Assembly (NCBI GenBank): GCA_003254905.1
Contig: QANU01058261.1
Span: forward strand, 49,975-113,974
Direction of reading: 5' to 3'
Source: Nissolia schottii
Taxonomy: Eukaryota; Streptophyta; Magnoliopsida; Fabales; Fabaceae
Length of the DNA: 64,000 bases
Below are positions 1 through 12,640 of the stretch, piece after piece (positions within the stretch are counted from its first letter, which is position 1; each line of letters starts with the position of its first letter). The translations under genes and the position numbers were made by a program. Below the pieces are notes generated by a model. That model was not told where the DNA came from, did not search any database, and saw only the letters and a list, made by a program, of their open reading frames with translations.

Positions 1-404
1 TTGAGGCCCCAACCAGGAATTAAATGGTGGGAGAGAACCTGAGAACTTTTGGTGATTTATTGGTGTCAGAATAGGAAACTACTTGGTTCTGCACAATGCA
101 TTGAAGAATTTTCAAGTGATATTTCTGCCACAATGATTGACAATCATGAACATTGCACAAAGAATAAGGAATGGAAGGAGAAAGAACCATGGAAAAGTTT
201 TCTCCATCCGCAGATGGAAGCTCTGTTTCAATTAGTACTGGGAGATACTTTTCCATAACTATACACCATCTCAACTATCTTGAACTGAATTATATTCTTA
301 AATTAATCTGCTGATTTGAGATACTTATAACTAAACATTAGAGGTGATTTAATTAAGATAATTAAGATAATGATCCTTAAAGTGTTAAAATATAATGAAG
401 ATTA
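1..404. other. unassigned AT-rich sequence at the window start
   Basis: No gene is recognised here. An open frame on the + strand runs from about 49 to 258 and is preceded by a possible splice acceptor (tgtcag before base 67). Its translation matches nothing I know and does not look like the RecQ helicase core expected upstream of the gene at 1243. It is most likely intronic or intergenic sequence of that gene. Confidence 0.3.
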
Positions 405-736
405 TGTCACGTGCTGGCCCTAATTTAGTATTTAGTTATTATATTATTAGTAAACCCCAATTAATAGGGATTAGGGATTAGTATCTAGAAATTAGGGTTA
501 AGGGCGGTTTAGTAATTTTATGATCAATTATTGGCTATTTATGGTTGGGTAGAATGCATTAGGGATTAGGAATTGGGAACCTTGGACTAGAATTAGGAGA
601 GTAGGTACCCTCTCGAATAGCTACCATTGGGAGAGTCGGTGGCCTCTCGAAGTGCTACCAATCCTTGTTCTTATTATCTCATATTCACTTCAATAATATA
701 TTTATATTTTCTTTGATTATATTTGGTGCCATTACA
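405..736. mobile_element. solo LTR with perfect 5-bp target site duplication
   Basis: A 332-bp unit begins TGTCACG and ends CCATTACA, the TG...CA form of retrotransposon LTRs. It is flanked on both sides by GATTA (400-404 and 737-741), the 5-bp target duplication expected of LTR-element integration. Inside, a short diverged repeat (gagagt..ggt..cctctcga, about 597-665) occurs twice. No internal retroelement sequence follows, so this looks like a solo LTR left by recombination between the two LTRs. It lies upstream of the first visible RecQ exon, probably inside an intron. Confidence 0.65.
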
Positions 737-1027
737 GATTACAGTTATTCTACTGCACTAACAGGCACTATTAGCTTAAAATCACTTATGGCGTTTTCCT
801 GCCAAAAAACTAAATCGTATAGATCCCGTTATTCATAGGTACAAATACAATCATTAAAGCCATAGTGCATAATGGTTCAGATGCAGTATGCTACTAGATG
901 AGCATATTCAAATCCTTTAGTACTCAAACTAAATGATTTTATATGTAGAAATTGGCCCCTTCTTTTTGCTGCCTCAGATTACTTCACTGCTTTAAGTATG
1001 CCTTCTACTTGGTGTACTCTAAGGGTG

Positions 1028-1143
1028 TGTTTGGGAGTTGGGTTTTGGAGGGGAAGGAAAGGGTTTGGGAGGCTTAGTCATGGTTTTTACATGTACTAAG
1101 CCCCCCAAAACCTTTCCTTCCCTCCAAAATCAAACTCGCAAAC
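1028..1143. repeat. foldback MITE-like element, family 1 (copy a)
   Basis: Two arms of about 48 bp (1028-1075 and 1098-1143) are imperfect reverse complements around a short loop that reads tggtttttacatgta. The arms are rich in GGGTTTGG / CCAAACCC-type sequence. The same layout, with nearly the same loop, recurs at 12496-12640, so this is a repeat family and not a chance hairpin. It lies just upstream of the RecQ exon at 1243. Confidence 0.65.
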
Positions 1144-1242
1144 AAAATTTAGGTTCTTATTAAGGTTTTCATTTATCCTTCTTGTTTCCACAAAATGTTA
1201 TGACATTTGAACTGCTGATAGTTGTATTTGCTTATGTTGTAG

Positions 1243-4200
1243 GCCAAGAAAATTCTCGATGCTCAGTTTGACAGGCTTCCACTTCATGGACTTGGAAAAA
1301 CTTACCCATCAAATTGGTGGAAAGCACTTGGGCATCAATTGATTTCTCATGGTATGTAGAGTGCAAAAATTTACCCAGTTAACGTCGAAAAGTTTTGCTT
1401 GTTTTAGGAAGATGAAGGAAGCCAAATATTTGTGGTGACAATATGTAGTCTATGCCACTATTTGGTATATTTAGTTGGAGTGAAAATCTCCCACTGTTAG
1501 TGTTGGATTTTTTGGACAATCAAGTCTTGTGGGAAAAATTTGGTGTTTGGCTTCTATTTGCTATATAGCACATGATCCTTTTAGAGAGATTTTCCTCTTA
1601 GATGTGTGAGAGATTGAAATTGCTGCTCTATTGATAGTTTTTTCTATTATTTTTTTTGTAAAGAGATTCTCTTGCTGCTGTCTCATTGTATTCTTCTTCC
1701 CTTCATATTAATAGAATTCTTCTTTTGTCAACAGAAAAAAGCCCAGTTACAGCCATAACTTGCGGGCAAACAGCTCTGTCAATTGATGTTCTTGCTTTAG
1801 TGATAAACTGATAGTTTGAATTCTGTAAAGCAACTGCATTTACTTTTGCTCTACCAAGCTAACCTTCGTCTTTGCTTGAAAATTTGGTTTATTAGATGGC
1901 ATTTTTAATTTGATGATGATAGCATTGTGCATCATAGAAATGATTTCATTGAATTGGGATAGTGCATCATGTTTCCCACTTTCTACTTTGCCACGTAGTT
2001 AAAATCCTATGCCCTTGCTCACTGTTCTTTATGGTCTTTTTCCATATAGCTGGTATGAATTTATAATCTACATGATTAGATTGCAAGTACTAGGTTACAA
2101 TGGTGGAAGGCGATAGATGGACAACTACAGGGATGGATCTAGGGGGGGTCTGTAGGGATTGTGCCCCCAATGAATTTCCAAAATTACTACATATATATAC
2201 TAATACATAGTTGGAATAGAAAGGCTTGAAAGCCTAGTGGCTTGTTTTGCCTCTTGGCCCTTGCACCCCTTTGGTTCTACTCCCACTAAATGCACATTTT
2301 GGTTTTAATTACATAACTTTTTTAAAATACAATACAAAGGAACCATATTTAGACTTGACTACCTGTAAAGTTCTAATATACCTCATTTCTATAGTTCTAA
2401 CTGAATTGTGCACTTTTTGGTTTTAATTACTTAACTTTTTTAAATACAGAGGAATTACTTTTAGACTTAAATTCTTGGTTGCTATAGTTCTAACTGAATT
2501 TAAACTTGAATTCTGTATAATTCTAACGGTATAGTAAAAAGATGGTGTACTGGAGTGGTACGTTTCGGATCCTGGAGCTCTGCAGATGATGGTCGGATGG
2601 GGCGGGGCGGGTACCTGCAAGGACTCCGATGCTTAAGTCAGTAGAGGTTTGAGATGTTGGTCAAAAGTAGTGGTTTAGAGTCTGAGAGTTTACCTGATAG
2701 GCTGACCCTGTTTATATACCTTGATGGCGTCCGCGATTTCCTCAACCCCGCGGATATCCTTCCTGTTTTGCCTCTGTGGATCGCGGAGTGATGCCCGCTG
2801 GGGAGAGTCCATTACGGGGATATCCTTCCTATTTTGCCTTTGGGGATCACGGAACAAATTGATTTGGGGTCGGTTCGGGTTGCGCTGGCTCCGTCGGGTC
2901 ATTCCGCGGGCTTGGGCCATTATCATCTAATTGGGTTGCGCTCGTGGGCCGACCGTGGGAGGTCCGTGGACTGGGCCTTCGAGGCTCAGTCCGTAACAGA
3001 TGGCATCAAGCAATCAAATCAACACATTTCAATATAGTTCTAACTATCCCATTTGCTATGAACTATGAATTGAATCACTCCTTTTTTTTAGCATAATTAT
3101 GAAACATTGCATCATATCATTCATTCAGCATATTGAACATTCAACAACAACAAATTTATGATAAATTTATATTTATCTTTTCTTAATTAAAATTATTTAT
3201 CTTTCCACATATTAATATATACATTGTAATATTTATTTGATATACATTTGATTACTTTTTGGCCCTCCCTTTGTTTGATTTCTGCCTCCGACCCTGGACG
3301 ACGACCTTGTTCTCTGTCTGATTACGTTACCTTCCTAATTTCACCTGAGTGAACTTTTTATATGGGAGAAATTCAAGGGATCCCTTCTTTTTCCTTAAAC
3401 CAATTGAGGGGAATAAGCTTGCTTTTTTACTTCTGTTTTTCCACATAGCTTTCAACTTAGTAGCATTATCAATGTGTGTCATCTATACTAAGGAAAAACA
3501 ATGTTTGGAAAGAAAAATAATTAGAATTTTCTTTTGCTTATAAACACAATCAATTCTTCATGCATTTTTTGTTCTTGATTTGGTAACTTAAGTTTATTTC
3601 TTGCTGCAGTAGGTTTTGCATATGGCTTGCTTCACAATTTACTCGAAAAATGATACAATCTGTTGTTTTATATAACAAATTCCATTTACCAGCAAATAGC
3701 TAGACGCCCTTTATAATTTGCTTCTAATGGTTTGCAGGTTATTTGAAGGAGACTGTTAGTGACATGTACAGAATTATAAGGTAGATTCTTCAAGTAATAG
3801 GGTAGATCACAGTAGTTATTTGAAGTCTATTTTCATTAATTTTTTATATTGTTAAAATCCATCTACTATGCATGCGCCTTTGGTTTATCTGTATTTTATT
3901 ATGTTTCATAACTGAACAGCTGTCATAAAATTTGTTCATGAATCAGTGTCAGTTCAAAAGGAGAGAAATTTTTGGCCTCTTCTACACCTGACTATCAACC
4001 TCCCTTAGTTTTGCCATTGACTGATGATATGCTTGGAGAAGAAGAAAATGGTAGCACACAAGATGATTTCAAAACTTTAGCCACTTCAGAACTAGAGGGA
4101 TTTTCAGAGGTTGGTACTAATTATGTGATGCTATGTTTTTTTCACTCCTCTCTCTTCTTCTTGGAAAGGTGGATACATTAGCTATATGTTTTTGTTTTAC

Positions 4201-7200
4201 AAATGCTTTTGGCACCTGTCAACTTTGGATCTCTGTGTTGTACTCGTCTACTCAGGCTGAGCGACAGCTTTACCAAATGCTTTTAGAAGAACGACTAAAG
4301 CTTGCAAGAAGTTTCGGAACAGCTCCGTAAGTTGTTTTAGTTTCTTAAGCATATTTAAGGCTACAAATTTTTACTTACTGTTCCTTTGGTCCATTGTTTC
4401 TTCATAAAGCTCTTCTACCTTCTTTGTAGATATGCCATATGTGGTGATCAAACGATCAAGAAAATTGCTCTGACAAGACCTTCTACAAAAGCAAGGCTAG
4501 CAAACATTGATGGTGTGAATCAGGTAGCTCTTAAGAGATTTTTGCAAACTAGACTTGCCCTGCTTCTTTAAGCAGAAAAGCAGGAACCAGTTGAATGGTG
4601 GTACATTTTAACTTCCAAAATTGGAAAAACTCATCAAACTGGCTTCATTAAACTTATAATTTCTTTATTAATTTCTAATTTAGTCTGTATTATTATTTCT
4701 TGTTTTGCATTTGTTTTTTGAGCCAAAAGTTCTTGATTCACTCAATTCAGTCATGATTCATTTTTTGACTTTTCCTTTCTAATTCAATCAAATAAATTAA
4801 TAATTTGACAGGCTTCCATTCCCTGATGCATTCTACTATCTTTATTCTTTTTACAAAACAACCTGGTCTATTTAAGTAGAGCCTCTATTTGACAAATCAT
4901 TTGGTTCTGCATTTTGTTTCTAAATCAATATGATGATTATGATTTTTTTCTGAACTATCTATTTTATTTTCTTTAATTCATTTCATTGATTAGATGAATG
5001 TTTATTGGCAATAGCCCATCATAATTAAATAGCATCAAAGTTCCATGAATGTATAAAGCTGTTGCTAGGTTCGGGTGTCAATAAAATTTGTCTCTCCGGT
5101 GGAAGTTGTCTTTCCTAATTCCTGCATGAAAGTACTAGATTTCTAAGCATCAATTACAAATTTAAGGTACATGGAGAAATTGCCCAAATTCAAAGGTTTA
5201 TTGCAAAATCATGAATGATGGTAGAGTGCAGTATGATTAAACCTCTAAATGAGCAATCTCTTGACAATAGTTTACATTTCAATGAACACTTTTCACACTT
5301 CAGAGCATGCTGCACTGTCAAATATATGTGGCATAAACATATCTTCAGAATACCGAAGGCAATAGAATTTTTTTTATTTTTCTTACTTCTTTTCTCTTCT
5401 GACATTGCTTTTCTTTTTGTCATTTGTACAGCACCTAGTAACAAAATATGGAGATCATTTTCTCGGAGTCATTCAGAAACTGTCGCAAGTATTAAACCTG
5501 TCATTGGATGGAGAAACAATTTTACAAACTAATGAAGTAAGGAAAGTATCTACAGCATCAGTAACAAGCAATGCAAGGAAGCTTACACCAGCAAAATTTG
5601 AAGCATGGAAAATGTGGCATGAGGATGGTCTTTCTATTCAGATGATTGCTGTATGTCTTATTGTTCTATTTATACTATTTATTAATGCTTTACATTTCAT
5701 GTTTGCTTAACTTCTTAAGAAGTATAAAATCTCTGTAATCTCAGAACTTTCCTGGTAGATCAGCTCCTATTAAAGAACAAACTGTTGCCGAATATCTATT
5801 GGAAGCTGCCCAAGAAGGATTACCTTTTGATTGGACTAGATTCTGCGAGATGATAGGACTGACACAAGAGATCAAATCAGAAATTCAGGTTGCTATTTCG
5901 AAGGTTGGATCTGCAGATAAGCTGAAGCCTATAAAAAATGAGTTGCCAGAAAATGTGAGTTCAGAGCCTTTATGACTTGAGTACATCTTGATAATTGATA
6001 CATATTGTCCTATGTATTATTATGTATCAATCAGACTAGATAATGGTCAATAGACAAGGTTAGCATTAGCAACAAATGAGGAACTTTAGAAAGAACTTGT
6101 ATTTAATGGCTATTGTGCTGCCAAGGATGGTTGGCTTAACTGGTAAGAAACAATCTTGTATCACACAAGAAGTTCATTTGATTCTCTTTGCTGATGTGAG
6201 GACCACTTTGGTGTGTGATATGTAAGCACTTGAAAAGCATGGAGACGTGCCATGTTGGATTGACAGGCCCGATCCCACCTAAACTTTTTTTCTACCAAAA
6301 GAAAATGCTATTTGTCACCAGATTTCTGAAATTTTTACATTTTTTAAAATAAAATACCATTATCTTTTCTCCCTCACCTGTAGTAAAGTTTTTCTTCTGT
6401 TGATAAGCATTACTCATTAACCACCAAAATTGAGTGTCTCAAAGACATAATGCGAAGGTAATTTTCCATAAAACAAGTAGATCGTAGGTATCAAATGTGT
6501 TTTCTAGCATCTGATTAATGAACTGCTAATCACTTATTTGAGCTTGATATTGAGTAATTTTCTACGGTGCAGGTAAGTTATCAGCAAATCAAGACTTATT
6601 TGGCAATGCAAAGCTGTGGAATATCCTCAGAAGGCACTCAACCTGCTGGTCACCAGAATGGGAAATACGGTGAACAAGTTAATAATGCATCAGAAATGTG
6701 CCCTGCGGAAAGGCATTGTGAAGCCGACATTTCTCGCCAAAGTTTGGCAAAAACATGTGAGTTAGAAATGGATGAGGCTAATGCCTGTGAAGGGGAATTC
6801 ACTAACAAACGTCAGAAAGTCGGTACCATGGAGGAAATAAATTCAAATAAATTGAAGGCTACTGAGAGTTCTATATTAGACTGGCTGAAGAATCTTGATG
6901 AAGGGGTTAGTGAAGAGTGAAAAGTTATTTATGGTCTGTTTGGTTTTTATTCTCATTTCGTATTTTCACTTTTATGATTTTTACAATATTGCGAAGGAAA
7001 CAATAAAAATAAGAAACGAAAAACAAGAAATAAGGTTTTGTTGTTTTCAAAGTTCCTTCACAAAATTTTGAAAAATAGAAAATAGGAAATGGAAATAGAA
7101 ATCAAACATAGACTTATGTTTCTTATTAATAATGTAATTATTTTGCTTTGTGATTATGCATACTTCTAATAAAATGCTATGTTTGCTGGCTTCAGGCTGC

Positions 7201-7321
7201 TTTGGTTGAAATTCTGGAGCACTTCAATGGATCCAGTGAAGATTCTGTGGTTGAACTTCTGAATTCCCTTGAGTGTGACTTTTCAATCTATAGAAAAGGT
7301 GGCATTTATAGGGTTATGTAA
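1243..7321 (+). CDS. RecQ-family DNA helicase, C-terminal half (RecQ-SIM/WRN-type tail), 3' part of gene
   Basis: Exons read on the + strand: 1243-1351, 3738-3780, 3947-4109, 4256-4326, 4430-4523, 5432-5650, 5745-5954, 6573-6905 and 7196-7321 (stop). All junctions are GT-AG and their phases agree. The protein shows an RQC winged-helix region (NWWKALGHQLISHGYL, like the WRN SWWKAFSRQL segment), then an HRDC-like helical region (RPSTKARLANIDGVN). After that comes the C-terminal helix-turn-helix region also found in WRN (KMWHEDGLSIQMIANFPGR ... YQQIKTYLAMQ), then an acidic linker and the tail DFSIYRKGGIYRVM. The helicase motor, with its Walker and DExH motifs, must lie upstream of the window. 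RecQ enzymes unwind replication and recombination intermediates in the nucleus. In plants the closest fit I can suggest is RecQ-SIM; that is inference. Retention of the last intron would end the protein at 6920. Confidence 0.82.
2540..3005. mobile_element. GC-rich transposable element fragment inside a RecQ intron
   Basis: This block is much richer in G+C than the surrounding AT-rich intron. It holds two diverged direct copies of a roughly 40-bp unit (gatatccttcct.ttttgcct, at about 2753 and 2820). The phrase ggtacctgcaaggactccga also recalls plant transposon sequence. No coding domain or clear terminal repeat was found, so the class is left open. It lies in the 2.4-kb intron 1352-3737. Confidence 0.4.
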
Positions 7322-9313
7322 TTAAGTCAATGCATCACTTTATTCATGGACTAAAAAGCGTGTGGAAAGTATTTTGTATAATTTGCTACAATAATTTCAA
7401 TGGCCAGTTGCATCATTACCAAAAGGAAAATGATTTTCCCACACCGTTTATACACCGAATAATTAGGTCTAAGTTTGTGGTTAACTGCGAATATGAATAT
7501 GATGTGATTAATGCAATGTTAGTTGCCAATGAGCATTAGTTTAGTCGGCATTAGTGTTTCACCTCTCTAGAGACCTCGAGTTGGAGCTTTTCCAATGTAA
7601 CAAAACAAACTGCAATGGAGCATAAACTATCATGAAATCATATTAAATAGGTATGAATTTGTGGCTAATATATGGCAATTATCAATATATATGTCAACAA
7701 CTTGTGTAACTTTTTAGTGTTAGGAATATCATTTACTACCGAAATGCTCCCAAAGAGTACTGGCGTCCACTTTTCTAGATACCATTGGGGCACTTGGAGA
7801 ATTATGTACCAATAATTAGAGATTTTCGGTTACGTTAATAATGAGTTGCAGGTAGGAAATTATGTGTTAATAATTAAGAATTTAGTTATCTTATTGGTGA
7901 ACCTAGCAAAAGAATTTCTTAATCAATTTCTTTTTACAGACAAATATATCAGCAATAAAATTAAAATGACTAGTTACTGATGCGTAATTATTCAAGCGTC
8001 TTAAAAAAATTGGTTAAAAAGAACCCCATGAGTAAATTATGTCATGATTCAAGTCACAAGAGCACAGCAATTAGGAAAAGATAGTAAGGCCACTGTCCTG
8101 AACCCGTTTTTGATAGTCTGAGCATATTTCACTTCATGCTGGTCAAGTCATTAGATAAATATCATAATACTTAAATCTGATTAATTTTTATGCCGTGACT
8201 GTTTAATTATGTTATTGTATAAGTAAAAGAAGTTAATTTTTAAGAGAGAGAAAACCAATTATGGGTGAGAGAGTCCAATTGCCATCTGACACATTGGCCG
8301 GGCAACACAGTGTTTACCCTTTAAATCTCGCATGTTACAACACATTATTATTGAATGATAACGTAAAATGTGCATACAAAATTAATCTCCTATTTACACG
8401 CAGCTTTTTGTACACATACCTCCCATAACTGATTAAATTGCACCCATCCCTCCCTCCCATAACTTTCTTTAAAATGATTAAATTGTACAAGCATCTTTCT
8501 TTTCTTTTTCTTGTTTTTTCCCATGCCTTTTCATTCAGTGATTGTCTTATTTGGACCAGTTGGAATAAAAAAGCTTTGAACAATCTGATAAGGCCGTACC
8601 AGATGCTTTAACTTTCAAACTGGCCTATCTTGAATCTATTCAAAGCTATTGAGCATTAGACAGAAAAAAAGGGGGGGAAATTTTAATACTAAAGACCGTT
8701 AATATTAATAATTAATTAAAGACAAATAATCATAAGCTATTAAAAAATGACCTATTAAACACTGGTAAGCTAGACAAGTGGGAAATGTGGGAGAAAGTGA
8801 GTATGATGGGAGTAATTATAAATAATGGGTGAGAGTGAGAAGTTACTTTACTGATAGTGTAGCAATGACAATTGCATTTTAATTTAAAAAACGTGAAACA
8901 ACTACAGGTTCAGAACTCAAAAGTTGTTTCAATTGAACTTTTAGAGAGCAGAAAATTAGTTATTTTCTGCATCCGATTTATTATTAGTACAGATTATTTA
9001 AGGGTACAAATTTAGTTATTAGTAGGTGCAAACACTGACAGAAAATAGTGGACTAAAACTAGAACTTGAAAGACTAGATTGACCAAAGTACCATAATACA
9101 AAAACAATGTGCCATTAGCAAATAGAAGTAGATGTAAATATGTAATCTTTTCTATGCAAGGTCAAGAAAATGTGTTTATAACCAAGTAGCCAGAACAGCA
9201 GTTAGATTAAACTTCTTCCCAAGTTCCCAGCAACTTTAAAACATTGGTGGAACAAGGTAAACTGTAATGTATTTCCCAAAAGAAAAATTGGGTGTTAAAC
9301 CTACCTTCAAATG
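7322..9313. other. convergent intergenic region, RecQ to MCU
   Basis: AT-rich spacer between the 3' ends of two convergent genes. It should hold the RecQ 3' UTR and, near 9200-9313, the minus-strand MCU 3' UTR. No coding exon, RNA gene or clear mobile element was recognised. The open frames here are short and lack family resemblance. Confidence 0.6.
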
Positions 9314-11355
9314 CTAATCCCTATGTAAAGCATCTTCAAGATCAAGTTCCACCCCAATGCGGTTTTTCAAAACGGTTTTAGCATCTAGAGGTATTTTGCA
9401 CTTGCACTGGAGCTCCTTGAATCTCTCAACATCGAAATTCTGCCGCTTGAAAAGCTTCCTCTGCCTTGAGATGAAGAGCCTCTTCATCAAATCTTGGTAA
9501 GTAGGGTCTCTTGAAGTGAACAAAAAGTAGGCATAGCCTACGACTAATCCAGTTGTTGTGGCAAAGAATGCTATAGGTTCCATCACATCCCATGAGAATT
9601 CCCAGAATGTTAGCCGAAAGAATAAACCGACGGTAGTTATACCTAATCCTAGCCCGGACCAAAGAATGCGCCGAACCTGCCTATGCGCCAACACATCAAT
9701 TTCCTCTTTCTTCCCCTGCAGCTTCTTTAACTCATCTCTCATAGGATCATTGTCAGCAGTTAGTGCCAGTGGAACGGCTCTTCGAACCAGATCCACCACC
9801 TAAACATATGGGAAATAATAATAGCCGAACAACAGAAAAAGAATCAGCAATTCAGAAACCAGCCCTCATTATAACAGACAATTCATCTGCATCTTCTTTT
9901 ACAAACTGTAGAGAATGCATCTCAAGGCTAAGGTTTTTGTTTATATGAGCCACAAAATATCGAGAATACACAGAAAAGCATACTGCTAAGTCTCAACTGA
10001 AAGTTTGTACCACCCAAGGCATAACCTTGCAATTGGACACACCATAGAGAAACTGCACATAGTTCTGAAAACTAAAGCATCCCTGACACATATGTTGTTT
10101 CTACTGCTAAACCATGAAGTCCTACTATGGCGTTAGTTTGGAAGATGATGGTCAGTTAACATGAAAAAGATATGGGAGAAAACAATAAAACCTTTTGTGC
10201 TGTGACTGCAGTTGAAATTCCAAATGAAAATTCAAATCAGTATCATTAACCAATAAATGACATAAATGAGAACAGAATGACTCCAGCATATATCTTCCAC
10301 GGAGTTAAGCCGAAGGCCGAACGGGTGATTCGTGAAATAATGATCCCAGGTTAGATATGAAGTGGTGTAGATGCAGGAATAAACTATAAACTAACAAGTC
10401 ATAAGTCACAACCATGAATCAGCTTGAGAATTATTAATCAAAAATGTGATGCCAAACAGATTCTACCTAAAAAAAAAATTATGCATCTTTCTGGACCCTT
10501 TCGATTTTCCTTGTATCACATCCAAACTTTCTCCAAATCCGTGCATAATCAAAACCAGATAACATTTCCCCATTCGGAAAGGGAGGTCAGGGAGGACCCC
10601 TCTTGCTAAAAAGCATGAAAAGGGGGGCAAAAAGGTGGCATCAAGTGCAAACTATGTTGAGTAAATGGATTTCGATCTGGTCATGCTTTTCGCTAGCCCC
10701 ACAAGCCCAAATTCTATTCTTATACCAAAGCATAAACATAAACAAAAACAAATGCAAGAGCAACGAGGGAAAAGAAAAGAGTGCTATTTCAAACCTTATC
10801 AGGGTGCAGATACACCCTGTCCCTGAATAGCAGAACAACCCCGGCCTCATCAAGAACCCTCGCGAACGCCGTAGCCTCCTCGTGGTTCCTGGCAATCCCC
10901 ATGCTCTCGCAGGCTTGAAGGAGCTCTGAGTAAGGAATAACTTCCTTCCCTTCCATGCCCAGCTTCGCCTTCAGCGACTCCACATTCACCAATCTCATGA
11001 GCTTCTTGGCCTCAGAGAATGATATGGAGTCTTCTTCTGTTCCCTTAACATTGCCAGCAGTAACACCACCACCATCACCATAAGAATCAAACTTGAATCC
11101 ATGATTATTATTATCAGGAGATAAAACCAAGGTTGAAGAAGATATGCCCCTCTTCTTGATCTGGTTCATCACAAAAACTGATAAAGATGCAAACCCTCTT
11201 CCTCTTTCCACTGTACCAGCAACACCCCTCAAGCCCAACAAAGAAGGACCAAAAGGAGGTACCTTTCCCCCGTAACCATGGCTTACATCAACAATTGCAG
11301 ATGCCCTTTTCCTCAAAGATCCAAAACCAGCAGACCAAAACCTAGTACCCCACAT
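9314..11355 (-). CDS. MCU: mitochondrial calcium uniporter protein (MCU family)
   Basis: Two exons on the minus strand: 10795-11355 and 9314-9799, joined in phase 0 across a 995-bp GT-AG intron, giving 348 aa. The start MWGTRFWS was chosen because plant MCU proteins begin with a short Arg/Ser-rich mitochondrial presequence; the frame stays open 27 codons further up. The N-terminal half forms the matrix domain. A coiled-coil-like stretch (residues about 205-230, [20 protein letters not shown]) precedes TM1 (about 233-251). The selectivity motif WDVMEP lies at about 257-262, with TM2 at about 263-281 ([20 protein letters not shown]). Its Asp and Glu match the acidic rings of the animal WDIMEP pore. 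The protein forms the Ca2+ channel of the inner mitochondrial membrane. Length and motif are typical of plant members; which plant paralogue this is cannot be told. Confidence 0.95.
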
Positions 11356-12495
11356 TCTTTTCCAGAACCCAGAAACAAAAAGGAAAGTAAAAAAATAAAA
11401 AACGGAACTTTGTCTGGGGAAAAAGCTAAATATCATTCAAAATCAAACACTACCCTTTACAAATTTCACCATGAAAACATGATATATCCAAAACCCATCT
11501 TCTCCCTTATCCTGTGAAACCTTCAAAACCTACCAGTCAATGAAATTGGCCCTTGAAGGGTAAAAAGGAGTGGCAGACATTGTTGAATAGTTTAAAAAAT
11601 AGAGGGAAAAAAAGGTAAATTAAAAAAAAAAAAAAAAACCGAATCTTTTATGTACATTTATTACAAATTATTATAGCTGAAAAAAAGGATAACGTGAAGA
11701 AAAGAGAGGCAAACCCAGATGAAAGAAAGAAATGGCATTAACAAGGGGAAAGTGGGAGAGGTTGACGGAGTTTCCAACCATTAGTGTTCCATCACTTAAA
11801 CGTGTGTTAGATAGCAGAAGTTAGCGTCGTTGTCAAACAACGGTCGTTAACGGTCATTAACGGCGATTTGGGATGTGCCTATCTAGGTTGGTCTCAATGA
11901 AATGAATGAAATAGAGTAGAGATTGTGATAATGGGTAGGAGCCACGATATATACTCGGTTTTTCTGTCCAAAGTTTGACCATAGCAATATACCATCATGC
12001 TTTCCATGTTTTTCTAGTATTTTTAATTTAAAAAATCAATATATATATACACACATGGAATATCATTTAAAGGTTCTATATGGTATGGTATGACATGATA
12101 ACCGTTTAGTATCTATTTCTCGACTATCTTCTAGTGTTGCTTCCTAAGTAATGTGTTATCATTCATCTTTATTGTTATCTTAGGCCATGTAAGTAGTACG
12201 TTCCTAGCTTTTAATAGCAGGAGGATTGGCAAGAAAAACCCATTACTTGATATGGGACAACCTCGGCAACCAACCTTTGCTAAACAGATTTTAACATATT
12301 TCCTTTATTGGCCCATATTACATTCGGTCATCTAAAAAATATATTACTCGAAACATGAGCCAATGTCTCTCAGCAAGCCAGTTTAACAAGGCTATAGTGG
12401 CTAATCCGATAGTGACTACCATCAGCTAGAGTTAATGGGTCATACTAGCCTCTTGCTCAAACAACAAAACTAATAGGTTTACTTTAATGTGTTAT
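11356..12495. other. MCU upstream region, no further gene seen
   Basis: This holds the minus-strand promoter and 5' UTR of the MCU gene, including an A-rich tract at about 11621-11638. No convincing TATA box was fixed. Beyond about 11900 the sequence is plain AT-rich spacer with no recognisable coding, RNA or mobile element. Confidence 0.5.
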
Positions 12496-12640
12496 GTGTT
12501 TGCGAGTTGAGTTTAGGAGAGAAAATAAAAGTTGGAGGGGGAGGGAGAGAAGGGGGTTATCATGGTTTTTACATGTAAAAATTATAATTAAGTCCCCCCT
12601 AAATTTTTCTTTTTTCTCTTAAACCCAACTCATAAATACA
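12496..12640. repeat. foldback MITE-like element, family 1 (copy b)
   Basis: The arms are imperfect reverse complements: gtttgcgagttgagtttagg on the left and aaacccaactcataaatac on the right. They surround a loop region containing catggtttttacatgta, the same loop as in the element at 1028-1143. A purine-rich block (ggagggggagggagagaagg) pairs with a pyrimidine-rich one on the right arm. It lies in the spacer between the TLC and MCU genes. Confidence 0.6.

Noticed and set aside
49..258. Possible RecQ exon in the first 260 bases
   Set aside because: There is a plausible acceptor, but the translation fits neither the helicase motor nor the zinc-binding region, and no good donor follows.
5190..5532. 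Overlapping frames of about 85-105 aa around a RecQ exon
   Set aside because: They run across the real splice acceptor at 5431 and read intron; the true exon is 5432-5650 in another frame.
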